64,000 nt of DNA. It comes from Bordetella parapertussis (GTDB lineage: Bacteria; Pseudomonadota; Gammaproteobacteria; Burkholderiales; Burkholderiaceae_A). Made by a program: the position numbers and the translations under genes. Position 1 is the first letter of the stretch. Each line of letters opens with the position of its first letter. The DNA lies in contig CAMCRF010000001.1 in NCBI GenBank assembly GCA_945877235.1, forward strand, positions 62,001-126,000, written 5' to 3'. Below, in pieces: positions 8,024 to 17,095 of the stretch. Under the pieces are notes generated by a model that did no database searches, was not told the origin of the DNA, and worked only from the letters and a program-made list of their open reading frames with translations.

Positions 8024-10201
8024 ATGGTCCGCCCCTTTGTTTGTGTATTGCGTGCGTTCAAGACAGTCACCCTCATGACGAGCGTCCTTGTGACGGGAGC
8101 GCTGCATGCCGCGCAGGGTGTACACGAGGTCGAGATTGTCGGAGAGCGTGGCAGGGGGCTGGCGAGGGTCGCCGACCTCCTTGCTCCAATTACGGGCGCT
8201 GACTGGCTGAGCCAGCCCAGCAGCCTCTCGGTGATCTCCGTCTCGGAAGGCCGAGCATTGGGCGCGCAGCGCATGGTTGACTTGATGCAGCGGGACCCCT
8301 CAGTTGAACTCAACTATGCACCCGTTGGGTACTATGAGAATCTTCAGGTTCGGGGCTTCGCTGTGGATCCTGTGCTGGGATTTAGGATCAACGGACTGCC
8401 GGTGGTGGGCGAGATGCCATTCTGGATGCGGCCCTACGAGGCTCTCGAGTTTGTTCGTGGGCCTGTGGGTGCCTGGCTCGGCAGTGGGGCTGGGGGCGGG
8501 TTGATCAACCTGGTGACGCTGCGTCCGGGCGCATCTCGCGTGGCAGAGGTTCAGATGCAGAGCCATGGTGGTGCATTGGGGGCACTAGATGCCAGTTGGC
8601 CTGTTGGCGGTCAGACGGCTTTGCGCTTGGTGGTGGAGCAGGAGCAACTTCGCCCCGCCGCCAAGGCCGCCAAGGGAACGGCGCAAGGCGCTGCAATCAC
8701 GCTCGACACCACCTTTCACGGCTGGCAGCTTGAGGCCGACATGCAGCATCGCATCCAGTCTCAGATCACCCAGCCGGGCTCACAGCTGCTTGGAGGAATC
8801 GATATTCCACCCTTGAATCCGACCATGGTCCTGGGTCATGCGGACTGGTCGCAGCCGACGCGCTTTGAGTCAGACCTTGTTCAACTCAGGCTATCTCGGC
8901 CCCTCAATGCGCTTGCGCAGGGGTGGCATGTACAGGTGGGTCTCTCTGGGCATCTGGTGCAAACCGATGATCGCAGCAGTTTTCCATGGGGATGCTCAAA
9001 CGGATCAGACCCCTATTACCTGTTCTGCAGCAATGGCGACTTTACGCTTTGGGATTACGCAAGCGTAAACGAGCGTCGTGCGATGCATGCACTCCAAGGC
9101 ATGGCCTATGGGCCCCTCTCCCTCTTGGGGTGGCAGGGGCAGGCCAGTGTGGGGCTCTCGACTTTGCGCCGAACCACACACATGCCCGAGTACAGCTGGC
9201 AGCCCACCGATGCAGGCTATGTGGACACCGGAAATGTCTTCGCAGCGCAGTGGAGCGGCCGTCCATTGCCCGCAGTGCCTTACGATGCGTTTCGCTCTGC
9301 GCTTGCGCAGCGTGCGATATGGGTATCTTGGACAGGGCGCACGACCGAACCTTGGGTCCCTATGCCGAGCCTTACGCTGCGTTCTGTCCATCTGAAGCAG
9401 GGCTATGAGAGCGCATTCTGGACTCTGCGACCGTGGAGCACGGCCACCACATCCCGTTTGCTTGGTGCGCTGGGTGTGAGCCTTGCCACCACCGCCAATC
9501 AACGCTGGAGTGTGGGTTGGCGGGAAGATATAGAGGCTGGCCAGCGCGCCCCTGTGACAGCTGCGAATGATGGTGAGGTGCTGCCATCGAGGGTGCTCAG
9601 TGCCGTCGAGTTGGGATACAAGTGGAGCGGCTCCCGAGCCGATCGAGTCGCGCTGACCCTCTTTCACAGTCAACGGCCCTATGACCTTAGGTTGGATGAC
9701 GGTCCCATTGCGGCCTGGCCAGGCCCCTATGTTCGACAGGGTCGCGAGGAGCGGTTTGGATTGGAGTGGGTTGTTCAGCAGACCCTCACGATGGGATGGG
9801 CGCTCGAGTGGACCGGGAGCTGGATGCGCTCTCGGGTTCGAGGCACAGGATTGGACTGGCTCGATGGCACCGAGGCGCCAAACCTACCAGGGCTGCGCAG
9901 CCGATTGCAGATCAGTCGGCCGCAGACGGAGCACTCCCTCGGGCTGGTGCTCGCTGCGACGGCTGTCTCCGATCGCTGGGCCAGTCGGGCAGAAGGTGTC
10001 AGGCTGGGGGGGCATCATCGCCTGGACGCGGGCATTGCACTGCCCAATGGCTGGACGAGTCATGGTGTCCGTATCCAGGTCGCGGTACAGAACCTGCTGA
10101 ATACCCGGTATTGGGCTGACGCTTCAGAGTTCTTGGGTGATGCCTATCTCACCCCGGGACAGGCCCGAACCGTCACGCTGAATCTCTCCGTTCCGTTCTA
10201 A
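8024..10201 (+). CDS. TonB-dependent outer-membrane receptor, TPP-riboswitch controlled
   Basis: A 725-residue receptor with an N-terminal signal (hydrophobic segment ending GALHAAQ), a plug domain (DLMQRDPSVELNY through RGPVGAWLGSGAGGGLINLVTLRPG, about residues 85-180) and a long beta-barrel ending in VPF, with the C-terminal Phe typical of outer-membrane proteins. The start at 8024 has GGAGAG 7 bases upstream, and the longer reading frame would run through the riboswitch. Because the leader is a TPP riboswitch, the likely cargo is thiamine or a precursor (inference). PnuC-like transporter and kinase genes lie directly upstream. Confidence 0.9.
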   Translation: MVRPFVCVLRAFKTVTLMTSVLVTGALHAAQGVHEVEIVGERGRGLARVADLLAPITGADWLSQPSSLSVISVSEGRALGAQRMVDLMQRDPSVELNYAPVGYYENLQVRGFAVDPVLGFRINGLPVVGEMPFWMRPYEALEFVRGPVGAWLGSGAGGGLINLVTLRPGASRVAEVQMQSHGGALGALDASWPVGGQTALRLVVEQEQLRPAAKAAKGTAQGAAITLDTTFHGWQLEADMQHRIQSQITQPGSQLLGGIDIPPLNPTMVLGHADWSQPTRFESDLVQLRLSRPLNALAQGWHVQVGLSGHLVQTDDRSSFPWGCSNGSDPYYLFCSNGDFTLWDYASVNERRAMHALQGMAYGPLSLLGWQGQASVGLSTLRRTTHMPEYSWQPTDAGYVDTGNVFAAQWSGRPLPAVPYDAFRSALAQRAIWVSWTGRTTEPWVPMPSLTLRSVHLKQGYESAFWTLRPWSTATTSRLLGALGVSLATTANQRWSVGWREDIEAGQRAPVTAANDGEVLPSRVLSAVELGYKWSGSRADRVALTLFHSQRPYDLRLDDGPIAAWPGPYVRQGREERFGLEWVVQQTLTMGWALEWTGSWMRSRVRGTGLDWLDGTEAPNLPGLRSRLQISRPQTEHSLGLVLAATAVSDRWASRAEGVRLGGHHRLDAGIALPNGWTSHGVRIQVAVQNLLNTRYWADASEFLGDAYLTPGQARTVTLNLSVPF

Positions 10202-10241
10202 AAATGCTAGCCTTTTGCTTTCATGCAGAGGGGATTTAAAC

Positions 10242-10718
10242 GTGCCAACGCAGGTCTCGGAGAACGCAGTCCGCGTCCTCAAGCAGTTTCGTGTGATTTT
10301 TCGCTCCGTCAAAGAGCACTATCGAAAGGTCGAGCGGGTGACGGGGCTCTCCGGTTCACATGTGTGGGCACTGGCCCTGATTCAAGAGTTTAAAGGCATT
10401 CGACCGGGTGAGCTTACCGAGCGCCTTGCCATGCATCAGTCGACGGCCAGTAACATTGTTCGGCACTTGGTCTCGCAGGGCTATGTGGTGAGAGAGCGGA
10501 ACTTGGACGATGCGCGGGCATTTGAGCTGAGTTGCACAGAAAAAGGCAAGGAGCTGCTCTCTCGGGTGCCCGAGCCCAAGGCGGGGGTGCTGGTGAACGC
10601 ACTCACCGAAATGCCACAGGCCTCAATTCTTCAGCTCGAGGGGCATCTCGACCACGTGATTGCTCGCATGGGCGGATCTGCCTCAGAAGGAGATGGCCTC
10701 AAGCCCGTGGGTCTTTGA
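10242..10718 (+). CDS. MarR-family transcriptional regulator
   Basis: A 158-residue winged-helix protein. The recognition region GIRPGELTERLAMHQSTASNIVRHLVSQGYVVRERNLDDAR (residues about 57-98) matches the MarR helix-turn-helix and wing, flanked by helices for dimerisation. I prefer the GTG at 10242, which has AGAGGGG about 8 bases before it, over the upstream TTG at 10215. It follows the receptor gene by 40 bases and converges with a membrane-protein gene, overlapping it by 20 bases. Ligand and targets are unknown; the neighbouring uptake locus is one candidate. Confidence 0.85.
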   Translation: MPTQVSENAVRVLKQFRVIFRSVKEHYRKVERVTGLSGSHVWALALIQEFKGIRPGELTERLAMHQSTASNIVRHLVSQGYVVRERNLDDARAFELSCTEKGKELLSRVPEPKAGVLVNALTEMPQASILQLEGHLDHVIARMGGSASEGDGLKPVGL

Positions 10719-11100
10719 TGTCCCCGGGGTCGCTTGGGGTGGTGTCTTGTCCCTTTCGGGGCTTGACCTTGAAGTGCGCGTGACGACGCAGCAAGAACTC
10801 GAGCAACATTTTCATCCAGATCGTTGAGCCTGCAACGGCGGTCCAGCTGTCAAAAGGCATGCCGGCAAAAATGATTCCAAAAATGACCCAGCCGAGGATG
10901 CCTGCTCCGACGAAATTAACCACAGCCGCGAATGGCGCGAACTTCGCCTGATTCTCAGGGGGCTCGCCATGCTTGAGGGCTACGTCAGATACATCGCGCT
11001 TGATGAGAATCTTGTATGCGGCCCTGGACCAGAAATAGGTAATGGGAAAAAGGGCAATGAACAAGATCCAGTTCAAGGCCACGCTCATATCAAACATCAT
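10699..11100 (-). CDS. Unknown small membrane protein
   Basis: I do not recognise a family. The 133-residue protein has about three hydrophobic segments (residues 8-28, 57-77 and a third around 85-105) and a charged, proline-rich tail (KVKPRKGQDTTPSDPGDIKDPRA). The ATG at 11100 has GGGAGA 8 bases upstream; a second ATG follows directly. A strong terminator (11117-11149) separates it from the upstream symporter gene on the same strand, so read-through or a promoter within about 20 bases would be needed for expression. Its 3' end overlaps the MarR gene. Confidence 0.6.
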   Translation of the reverse strand: MMFDMSVALNWILFIALFPITYFWSRAAYKILIKRDVSDVALKHGEPPENQAKFAPFAAVVNFVGAGILGWVIFGIIFAGMPFDSWTAVAGSTIWMKMLLEFLLRRHAHFKVKPRKGQDTTPSDPGDIKDPRA

Positions 11101-11116
11101 TGGACGCTTCTCCCAA

Positions 11117-11149
11117 TAAAAAAGCCCCACCAGTGTAACCGGTGGGGCT
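11117..11149 (-). terminator. Intrinsic terminator after the symporter gene
   Basis: On the minus strand a perfect 9-bp stem (AGCCCCACC with GGTGGGGCT on the plus strand, 11123-11131 and 11141-11149) is followed by a run of six T residues. It lies 28 bases past the stop of the symporter gene. Confidence 0.92.
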
Positions 11150-11176
11150 CATGCTCAGATGGAGCAGATTGACGGT

Positions 11177-12982
11177 TTAGTGTGCCCCGTCAACCGCCTT
11201 GGAGCCGCGCGGAATCCGCACATTCTCAACCATGTGCTGGATATGCTCAGGGGGCTCAGGCGTGAACTTATCGACAACAAAGGCCACGATGAAGTTGGCC
11301 AGTGCACCGATTGCACCGAAGGCCTCAGGCGTGATGCCGAAGAAGCTGTTGGCACCGCCGATGACGTCGAGGTACTCCGTTCCCTTGATGAAGAAGATGC
11401 CCTTGTGCGCGAACACATAGAACAGGGTAACGAGCAGGCCAACGATCATGCCGGCCATAGCGCCCTCTTTGTTCATCTTCTTAGAGAAGATACCCATCAT
11501 GATGGCGGGGAACAGCGTTGAAGCGGCAATACCGAAGGCAAGTGCAACCGTACCAGCTGCGAACCCTGGAGGGTTCAAGCCCAGATAGCCAGCCACTACA
11601 ATTGCAACGGCCATCGAGATCTTTCCAGCCAAGACCTCGCCCTTTTCACTGATGTTCGGAGCAAAGATGCCCTTCACCAGGTCGTGGGAGATTGCCGAGG
11701 AAATCGCCATCAGAAGACCAGCAGCCGTCGAGAGCGCAGCAGCCAGGCCACCGGCAGCTACCAGGGCGATCACCCAGTTGGGCAGCAGTGCAATTTCGGG
11801 GTTGGCCAGCACGATGATGTCGTTGTTCACCGTGAGCTCGTTGCCCTTCCAGCCTGCGGCCTCAGCCTTGGCCAGAAATTCGGTGTTCTTGGACTTATCG
11901 TTGTAGTACTGAATACGACCATCGCCGTTCTTGTCAGTGAACTTCAGAAGGCCAGTGGCTTCCCAGCGCTTCATCCAGTCAGGGCGCTCCTCAGCCTTGA
12001 TGGAGGACTCAGCTGCGAACACATCACCGCCGGTTTTCACCACGGGGGTGATGGTGGCGTGCAGGTTCATACGAGCCATAGCGGCCACGGCAGGTGCGGT
12101 GGTGTAGAGGATGGCGATGAAGACAAGTGCCCAGCCAGCGGACGAGCGAGCTGCTGCAACGTTTGGCACCGTAAAGAAACGCATGATCACGTGGGGCAGG
12201 CCCGCAGTACCGATCATGAGCGATACGGTGTAGACAAACATGTTGAGCGTGCTGCCGGGAACCGACGTGGTGTAAGCACCAAATCCAAGGTCGTTCACGA
12301 TCTGGTTGAGCGTGAGCAGCAGGGATTTGTCGGTGCCGGTCATGTCAGAGCCCAAGCCCAGTTGAGGGATGGGGTTACCTGTCAGCGTGATCGAAATAAA
12401 TATGGCAGGAATCACATAGGCGAAGATCAGCACGATGTACTGAGCAACCTGGGTGTAGGTAATGCCCTTCATGCCGCCAAACACCGCATAAGCAAACACG
12501 ATGGCCATGCCGACGTAAATCCCGGTATCACTTGAAACGCCCAAGAAGCGGGAGAACGCCACGCCCACACCGGTCATTTGACCAATGATGTACGTAATGG
12601 ACGCTACCAGCAGGCAGACGACAGCAACGGTCGCAGCGCCTTGGGAGTAGAAGCGGTCGCCAATGAACTGGGGCACGGTGAACTTACCGAACTTGCGAAG
12701 GTAAGGTGCAAGCAAGCATGCCAACAGCACGTAGCCACCGGTCCAGCCCATCAGGAAGAGACCGCCGCCGTACCCCATATAGGCGATAAGGCCGGCCATG
12801 GAAATAAACGATGCTGCAGACATCCAGTCTGCCGCAGTCGCCATGCCGTTCATGACGGGGTTGACCTGACCGCCCGCTGCGTAGAACTCGCTCGCAGAGC
12901 CAGCCCGCGCCCAAATGGCAATACCGATGTAGAGCGCAAACGTTGCGCCTACAACCAGGTAAATGGTGGTTTGAAGATCCAT
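11177..12982 (-). CDS. Sodium:solute symporter large subunit (VC_2705/ActP-like)
   Basis: A 601-residue member of the solute:sodium symporter family, with about 13 membrane segments and the family core GQVNPVMNGMATAADWMSAASFISMAGLIAYMG near the N-terminus. Together with the preceding DUF4212 subunit it matches the VC_2705 group, commonly linked to acetate or other short organic acids. An extramembrane loop around residues 300-385 holds an EF-hand-like calcium loop, DKNGDGRIQYYN (near residues 349-360). The gene ends at a strong terminator. A CBS-DUF294 regulator gene is divergent from the operon, the usual partner arrangement. Confidence 0.9.
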   Translation of the reverse strand: MDLQTTIYLVVGATFALYIGIAIWARAGSASEFYAAGGQVNPVMNGMATAADWMSAASFISMAGLIAYMGYGGGLFLMGWTGGYVLLACLLAPYLRKFGKFTVPQFIGDRFYSQGAATVAVVCLLVASITYIIGQMTGVGVAFSRFLGVSSDTGIYVGMAIVFAYAVFGGMKGITYTQVAQYIVLIFAYVIPAIFISITLTGNPIPQLGLGSDMTGTDKSLLLTLNQIVNDLGFGAYTTSVPGSTLNMFVYTVSLMIGTAGLPHVIMRFFTVPNVAAARSSAGWALVFIAILYTTAPAVAAMARMNLHATITPVVKTGGDVFAAESSIKAEERPDWMKRWEATGLLKFTDKNGDGRIQYYNDKSKNTEFLAKAEAAGWKGNELTVNNDIIVLANPEIALLPNWVIALVAAGGLAAALSTAAGLLMAISSAISHDLVKGIFAPNISEKGEVLAGKISMAVAIVVAGYLGLNPPGFAAGTVALAFGIAASTLFPAIMMGIFSKKMNKEGAMAGMIVGLLVTLFYVFAHKGIFFIKGTEYLDVIGGANSFFGITPEAFGAIGALANFIVAFVVDKFTPEPPEHIQHMVENVRIPRGSKAVDGAH

Positions 12983-12993
12983 TGATCGACTCC

Positions 12994-13251
12994 TTATTCT
13001 TCGTGAACGTCAAATTCGCGGTCGATCCGATTCATCTCTTTGGCGTACCAAAAGATGAGGGCCACGAAGATATAAATTGAACCCTGGTGGGCGAACCAAA
13101 AGCCCAAGGGGTATCCGCCTAACTGCACGCCATTGAGTGCTTGGGCAAAAATAATGCCGGCACCAAAGGAGCACAGAAACCAGATCACAAGTACTTTCGT
13201 GATCAGGTTCAGGGTTGCCTTCCAGTAACCCTGTGCACTGGTCTGATCCAT
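12994..13251 (-). CDS. DUF4212 small subunit of the sodium:solute symporter
   Basis: An 85-residue protein with two hydrophobic segments (VLVIWFLCSFGAGIIFA and IYIFVALIFWYA) and the conserved FWFAHQGSIY block typical of DUF4212, the small membrane protein encoded before VC_2705-type symporters. The ATG at 13251 has GGAGAGGAG upstream. It lies 11 bases before the large subunit, so the two are co-transcribed and likely form one transport unit. Confidence 0.9.
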   Translation of the reverse strand: MDQTSAQGYWKATLNLITKVLVIWFLCSFGAGIIFAQALNGVQLGGYPLGFWFAHQGSIYIFVALIFWYAKEMNRIDREFDVHEE

Positions 13252-13343
13252 GAGATCTCCTCTCCTAGTTATTGAATTAATACTGACAACGGATGCATTG
13301 ATAACATGGGATTTATGAGTTGTCATTGGGGGGGAACGTCAAC

Positions 13344-14810
13344 ATGTCTTCTGCGCTGCAACAGGATTTGCGTGAACTGGATCTCAACCTGCCCGTCGGA
13401 AGGTTGATTCGCCGCGGAATTGTGACAACTAGACCTGACGCTGCATTGAGTCAAGTTTTTGTGCAAATGCACAAGGCCGGAGTCGGATCCATCGTTGTCA
13501 CGGAGGAGGGTAAACCCCAGGGCATTCTCACGCGATACGACCTGATCAGTCGTGTGTTGGTCCCGCAGCTCGATCTGGCGAGCCCAATCTCAGCCATTAT
13601 GAGTCGCGGAGTGCATTGTGTTGACGCGCACGCCTTGGTCATTGACGCCATGCTCATGATGGCCAAGCTCGGTGTAAGGCATCTGCCCGTGTTGGAAGCG
13701 GGGCAGCTTGTGGGCATGGTTTCCGAGCGCGACCTGGTCGCCTTCCACCGCACAAGCCTGCCCAGTCTGTCGGGCGCCATTGAGCGCGCTCAGAGTCTGG
13801 AAGATTTAAGAACGGTATCCGGCAAGGTGAGAGAGTTGGCGGGACGGCTACTCGGCCAGGGGCTCTCGGCAACCTCGCTTGCTCGGTTGGTGAGCCACCT
13901 GAACGATGCCATGACCCGTCGTGTGATTGATCTAGAGCTTGCGAAGGGAATGGGCCACGCAGAGCCACTCCCCCCCTGGGCGTGGCTTGCACTCGGGTCC
14001 GAGGGGCGCGAGGAGCAGACGATTGCCACAGATCAAGACAATGCAATTGTATTTGTGGGGGACGGAGCGCTTTACCGTGAGCGGTTCATGGATTTCGCGG
14101 GGCGTATCAATGATGCGCTTGGGTTCATCGGATTTCCGTTGTGTAAGGGTGGCGTGATGGCCCGGAACGAGAAATGGTGTCGCAGCGTGGATGAGTGGAA
14201 GGCCGTGATGGAGTCCTGGATGCGCAAACCTGAACCTGAGGCCGTCTTGGATTCCCATACATTTCTCGATTTCCGCGCGCTCTACGGCGATGCAGGGCTG
14301 TCTGATCAGCTTCGAAGATGGTTCCTTGAGCAGGTGCCCCATCAAGGACGATTCCTTCGTATTCTGGCGGAGGACTCCCTGCGTTCAAGCGTGAGTCCTT
14401 TGCCCTCCATTCTGGTGCTGACCGGGCTCGCACGGTGGCTGAGGCGGCGCGGATTGAAGGTGGAGTGGATGTCTCCAAGAATGATTGACATCAAGCGGAT
14501 TGGGACGGCGCCCGTCGTTGCGTGGTCGCGTGCGCTGGCCTTCCTTGCTGGGGTAGAGGAGGTCTCCACCGATGGCCGACTCGCGGGCTTACATCAGAGG
14601 GGGCGCATGCAGATCAGCGAGGTTCAGGTCGTTCGGGAGGCGTTCGACCGGGTCCAACGCTTTCGAATTAAGGCGCAGCTCGACCCCGTTGGAGCCGATA
14701 ACGTGATCGATCTCGATGCGCTAAGTTTCCATGAAGTGACGCAGCTCACCGAGGCGCTGGCTCACCTCTCGAACCTGCGTCACTCGGTGCAGCTCGCCTT
14801 CAGAATCTAG
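13344..14810 (+). CDS. CBS-domain protein with DUF294 nucleotidyltransferase-like region
   Basis: A 488-residue protein. Two CBS repeats (about residues 20-140) are followed by a DUF294 nucleotidyltransferase-like domain with GSEGREEQTIATDQDNAIVF (about residues 220-240), matching a GS...D-x-D polymerase-beta-type core, then a DUF294 C-terminal helical domain. It lacks the N-terminal cyclic-nucleotide domain found in some relatives. CBS pairs bind adenine nucleotides, so a role in tuning the divergent Na+ symporter to energy state is plausible (inference from the common linkage). The ATG at 13344 has a G-rich ribosome site upstream. Confidence 0.88.
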   Translation: MSSALQQDLRELDLNLPVGRLIRRGIVTTRPDAALSQVFVQMHKAGVGSIVVTEEGKPQGILTRYDLISRVLVPQLDLASPISAIMSRGVHCVDAHALVIDAMLMMAKLGVRHLPVLEAGQLVGMVSERDLVAFHRTSLPSLSGAIERAQSLEDLRTVSGKVRELAGRLLGQGLSATSLARLVSHLNDAMTRRVIDLELAKGMGHAEPLPPWAWLALGSEGREEQTIATDQDNAIVFVGDGALYRERFMDFAGRINDALGFIGFPLCKGGVMARNEKWCRSVDEWKAVMESWMRKPEPEAVLDSHTFLDFRALYGDAGLSDQLRRWFLEQVPHQGRFLRILAEDSLRSSVSPLPSILVLTGLARWLRRRGLKVEWMSPRMIDIKRIGTAPVVAWSRALAFLAGVEEVSTDGRLAGLHQRGRMQISEVQVVREAFDRVQRFRIKAQLDPVGADNVIDLDALSFHEVTQLTEALAHLSNLRHSVQLAFRI

Positions 14811-14813
14811 CCG

Positions 14814-16121
14814 TCAAAGATCCCCGAGCAGCTGGAAGGCCAGGATGGTCACGACCGTAGGGCCCAGTGCTGCGAGGAACAAGGCACCTGGGCTGATGGT
14901 CTCTCCGTCGAAGTAACGCTTCAGGATGGATGCCCCAGCCGGGTTCGGCGCGTTCGCGATCAGCGTGAGACCGCCGCCTGTGACAGCCCCCGCGACCACC
15001 GCGTACTTGAATTCAGGCGAGAGGCCGTCAACCAGTGAGGCCAGGTAGGTGAGGGCAGCGTTGTCGGTAATGGCTGTGAGTGCTGTTGCGCCGTAGTAGA
15101 CCGAGGTGGGGCTCATTTGCGTGAGCAAGGGCTGCAGCCACCACGCCTGCAAGCCTCCCAAGAACACCAGTCCAGCAAGGAAGAAAGCGACAAGCAGACC
15201 CTCGCGCAGGATGAGTCGGTCTTGGTGCTCGTTGTAGGCTGTGGCAATGCCCATAAATACGAGGAATAGACCCAGGAAGACGGGGGGGTGATGGGCGAAC
15301 ACAACCACGCCAGCAATTAGCCCGAGGTGGACAAGCGTGAGCCCAAACGGGACTTTGGGGGTTTCGGCAACCGACTGGGCTCCCGTGCGAATGGCCTCCC
15401 CAACGCCCTTAAGGTAGCCACGGAACATGTAGGTGACGATAGCTGCGTTGATGAGTACCGCAACCAATGCCTTCCAGCCGAAGTGGGTGAACATGAAGGG
15501 TGTGTCCCAGCCCCATTTGGCAGCAACCATGAGCACTGGGGGCGCGGCGAAGTGGGTGAAGGTGCCTCCAATGGAGATGTTGACGAATAACACGCCGATG
15601 GTCCCGTACTTGAATGCGTTGGGGGCCTCTGAGCGGAAGTACTTCTGCGCCAGCAAGAGGGCCGCGAGCGTCATTGCAGCGGGCTCTGTAATGAACGACC
15701 CAAGCACGGGCACCAGGGTGAGCAAGAGGAAGTAGTTCACCATGGCGTAGTTGCCTGGTATGGCCTTCGTCACCGTTTCGGTGATCTGCTGCGCAAAGAC
15801 CATGACCGGGCGGCTTGCCGCAATCACCATAATGGCGAAGACAAATAGCGGCTCCGTGTAGTTGCGAGAGTCTGCGTAGCCTGTGGCCTGTCCGAAGCCC
15901 TCTGAGAACATGATCCAAGTGAAGAGCACAATCGACCAGAACCCAAACACCGCTTCAACCTCGGCGAGCAGGTGAAACAGACCATGGTGGCTGGGGAACT
16001 TGTGGCTGAGCTTCTCAAAATATTTGGTTGAGAAGGTGTGCAATACCGCGATTGCAAACAAAACAGCCGCGACCACTTCGGTGGTGTGACTGAGCGCTAC
16101 AGTGGTTGTTGCACCGGCCAT
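14814..16121 (-). CDS. Putative Na+/H+ antiporter
   Basis: A 435-residue integral membrane protein with about 11 to 13 helices. Segments SFITEPAAMTLAALLLAQKYF, NISIGGTFTHFAAPPVLMVAAKWGWD and TDNAALTYLASLV are typical of the ion-transporter superfamily and of the putative Na+/H+ antiporter family often seen in marine and freshwater proteobacteria. The start at 16121 (MAGATTT) avoids a long unsupported extension; GGAG lies 11 bases upstream. It stands alone, convergent with the CBS-DUF294 gene with 3 bases between stops, and divergent from the phosphoesterase gene. Confidence 0.8.
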   Translation of the reverse strand: MAGATTTVALSHTTEVVAAVLFAIAVLHTFSTKYFEKLSHKFPSHHGLFHLLAEVEAVFGFWSIVLFTWIMFSEGFGQATGYADSRNYTEPLFVFAIMVIAASRPVMVFAQQITETVTKAIPGNYAMVNYFLLLTLVPVLGSFITEPAAMTLAALLLAQKYFRSEAPNAFKYGTIGVLFVNISIGGTFTHFAAPPVLMVAAKWGWDTPFMFTHFGWKALVAVLINAAIVTYMFRGYLKGVGEAIRTGAQSVAETPKVPFGLTLVHLGLIAGVVVFAHHPPVFLGLFLVFMGIATAYNEHQDRLILREGLLVAFFLAGLVFLGGLQAWWLQPLLTQMSPTSVYYGATALTAITDNAALTYLASLVDGLSPEFKYAVVAGAVTGGGLTLIANAPNPAGASILKRYFDGETISPGALFLAALGPTVVTILAFQLLGDL

Positions 16122-16171
16122 AATGGGATGTGCTCCTTTGGGGATCGTAGACTGGATTGTAAACTCGAACC

Positions 16172-16981
16172 ATGCGAATACATGTGGCGTCCGATCTGCA
16201 TCTGGAGTTTCTGCACCGGCAGTTCCCGAGTTACCTGCGTATCGACCGTCTCTACGCACCGTGGGCCGACGTGTTGGTGCTTGCTGGGGACATTCACAAC
16301 GGCACCGAGACCATTACGCTGTTCAAAGATTGGCCGCTGCCCGTGCTTTATGTGTTGGGCAATCACGAGTTCTTCGACCAGGCCGTCGAGCCCGCCGTTG
16401 ATGCCCTGCGCGCCCGTGCAGAGGGCACAGCTGTGAGGGTGTTGTCGAGAGATGTGTGGGTTCAAGATGGGGTGCGGTTTCTTGGCTGTACCTTGTGGAC
16501 CGACTACGAGCTCATGGGTTCCCGTGCCGGAAAGGCGCGCGCCATGATGGCCTGTGAGGCGGGCCTCGCGGATCATCGCAAGATCAAGGGCGTACACAAG
16601 ATCGGCGAGCGTTTTTCCGCTGAACGCGCACTCTCGCTCCATGAGCGAGATCGGGCGTGGCTCTCCGAGCAATTGGCGTTGCCATTTGAGGGTTCCACGG
16701 TGGTGGTTACACACCATGGCCCACATCCCGGTAGCATCCACGAACGCTTCGAGGGAAACCCATGTAATCCCGGCTTTATCTCGAATCTCACCCCATTGGT
16801 GGAGCAGGCCGATGTGTGGATTCACGGGCACGTGCATGACAGTTTCGATTATCGTGTCGGGAAATGTCGAGTGGTGGCGAACCCCGGGAGCTATGCAGGG
16901 GGGCTCAAGCGAGCAAGGGACCCCTCAGAGCTCGTTTGGGAGAACCCACTTTTCGACCCACAGAAGTTGGTTGAGGTGTAA
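16172..16981 (+). CDS. Calcineurin-like metallophosphoesterase
   Basis: A 269-residue protein with all five metallophosphoesterase blocks in order: SDLHLEF (residues 7-13), AGDIHNG, GNHEFF, THHGPHP and HGHVHDS. These provide the His, Asp and Asn ligands for a two-metal site. No signal peptide is visible, so it should be cytoplasmic. The substrate could be nucleotides, a phosphodiester or a phosphoprotein; sequence does not say. A tRNA gene follows after 10 bases. Confidence 0.9.
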   Translation: MRIHVASDLHLEFLHRQFPSYLRIDRLYAPWADVLVLAGDIHNGTETITLFKDWPLPVLYVLGNHEFFDQAVEPAVDALRARAEGTAVRVLSRDVWVQDGVRFLGCTLWTDYELMGSRAGKARAMMACEAGLADHRKIKGVHKIGERFSAERALSLHERDRAWLSEQLALPFEGSTVVVTHHGPHPGSIHERFEGNPCNPGFISNLTPLVEQADVWIHGHVHDSFDYRVGKCRVVANPGSYAGGLKRARDPSELVWENPLFDPQKLVEV

Positions 16982-16991
16982 CTGGCATCCT

Positions 16992-17076
16992 GCCCGGATG
17001 ACGAAATAGGTAGACGTACGGGACTTAAAATCCCGAGCCGCAAGGCGTGCGGGTTCGATTCCCGCTCCGGGCACCA
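16992..17076 (+). tRNA. tRNA-Leu(TAA), CCA encoded
   Basis: The acceptor arms GCCCGGA and TCCGGGC pair perfectly and are followed by ACCA. The anticodon loop in GGGACTTAAAATCCC gives anticodon TAA. The long variable arm of a class II tRNA and the T-loop GGTTCGATTCC are present. Length is 85 bases. Confidence 0.95.
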
Positions 17077-17095
17077 AACACTTCGGACGAAGGCC

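Noticed and set aside
11684..12535. Plus-strand reading frame (283 codons) inside the symporter gene
   Set aside because: Shadow of the membrane protein on the other strand; low-complexity His/Gly-rich product with no membrane segments.
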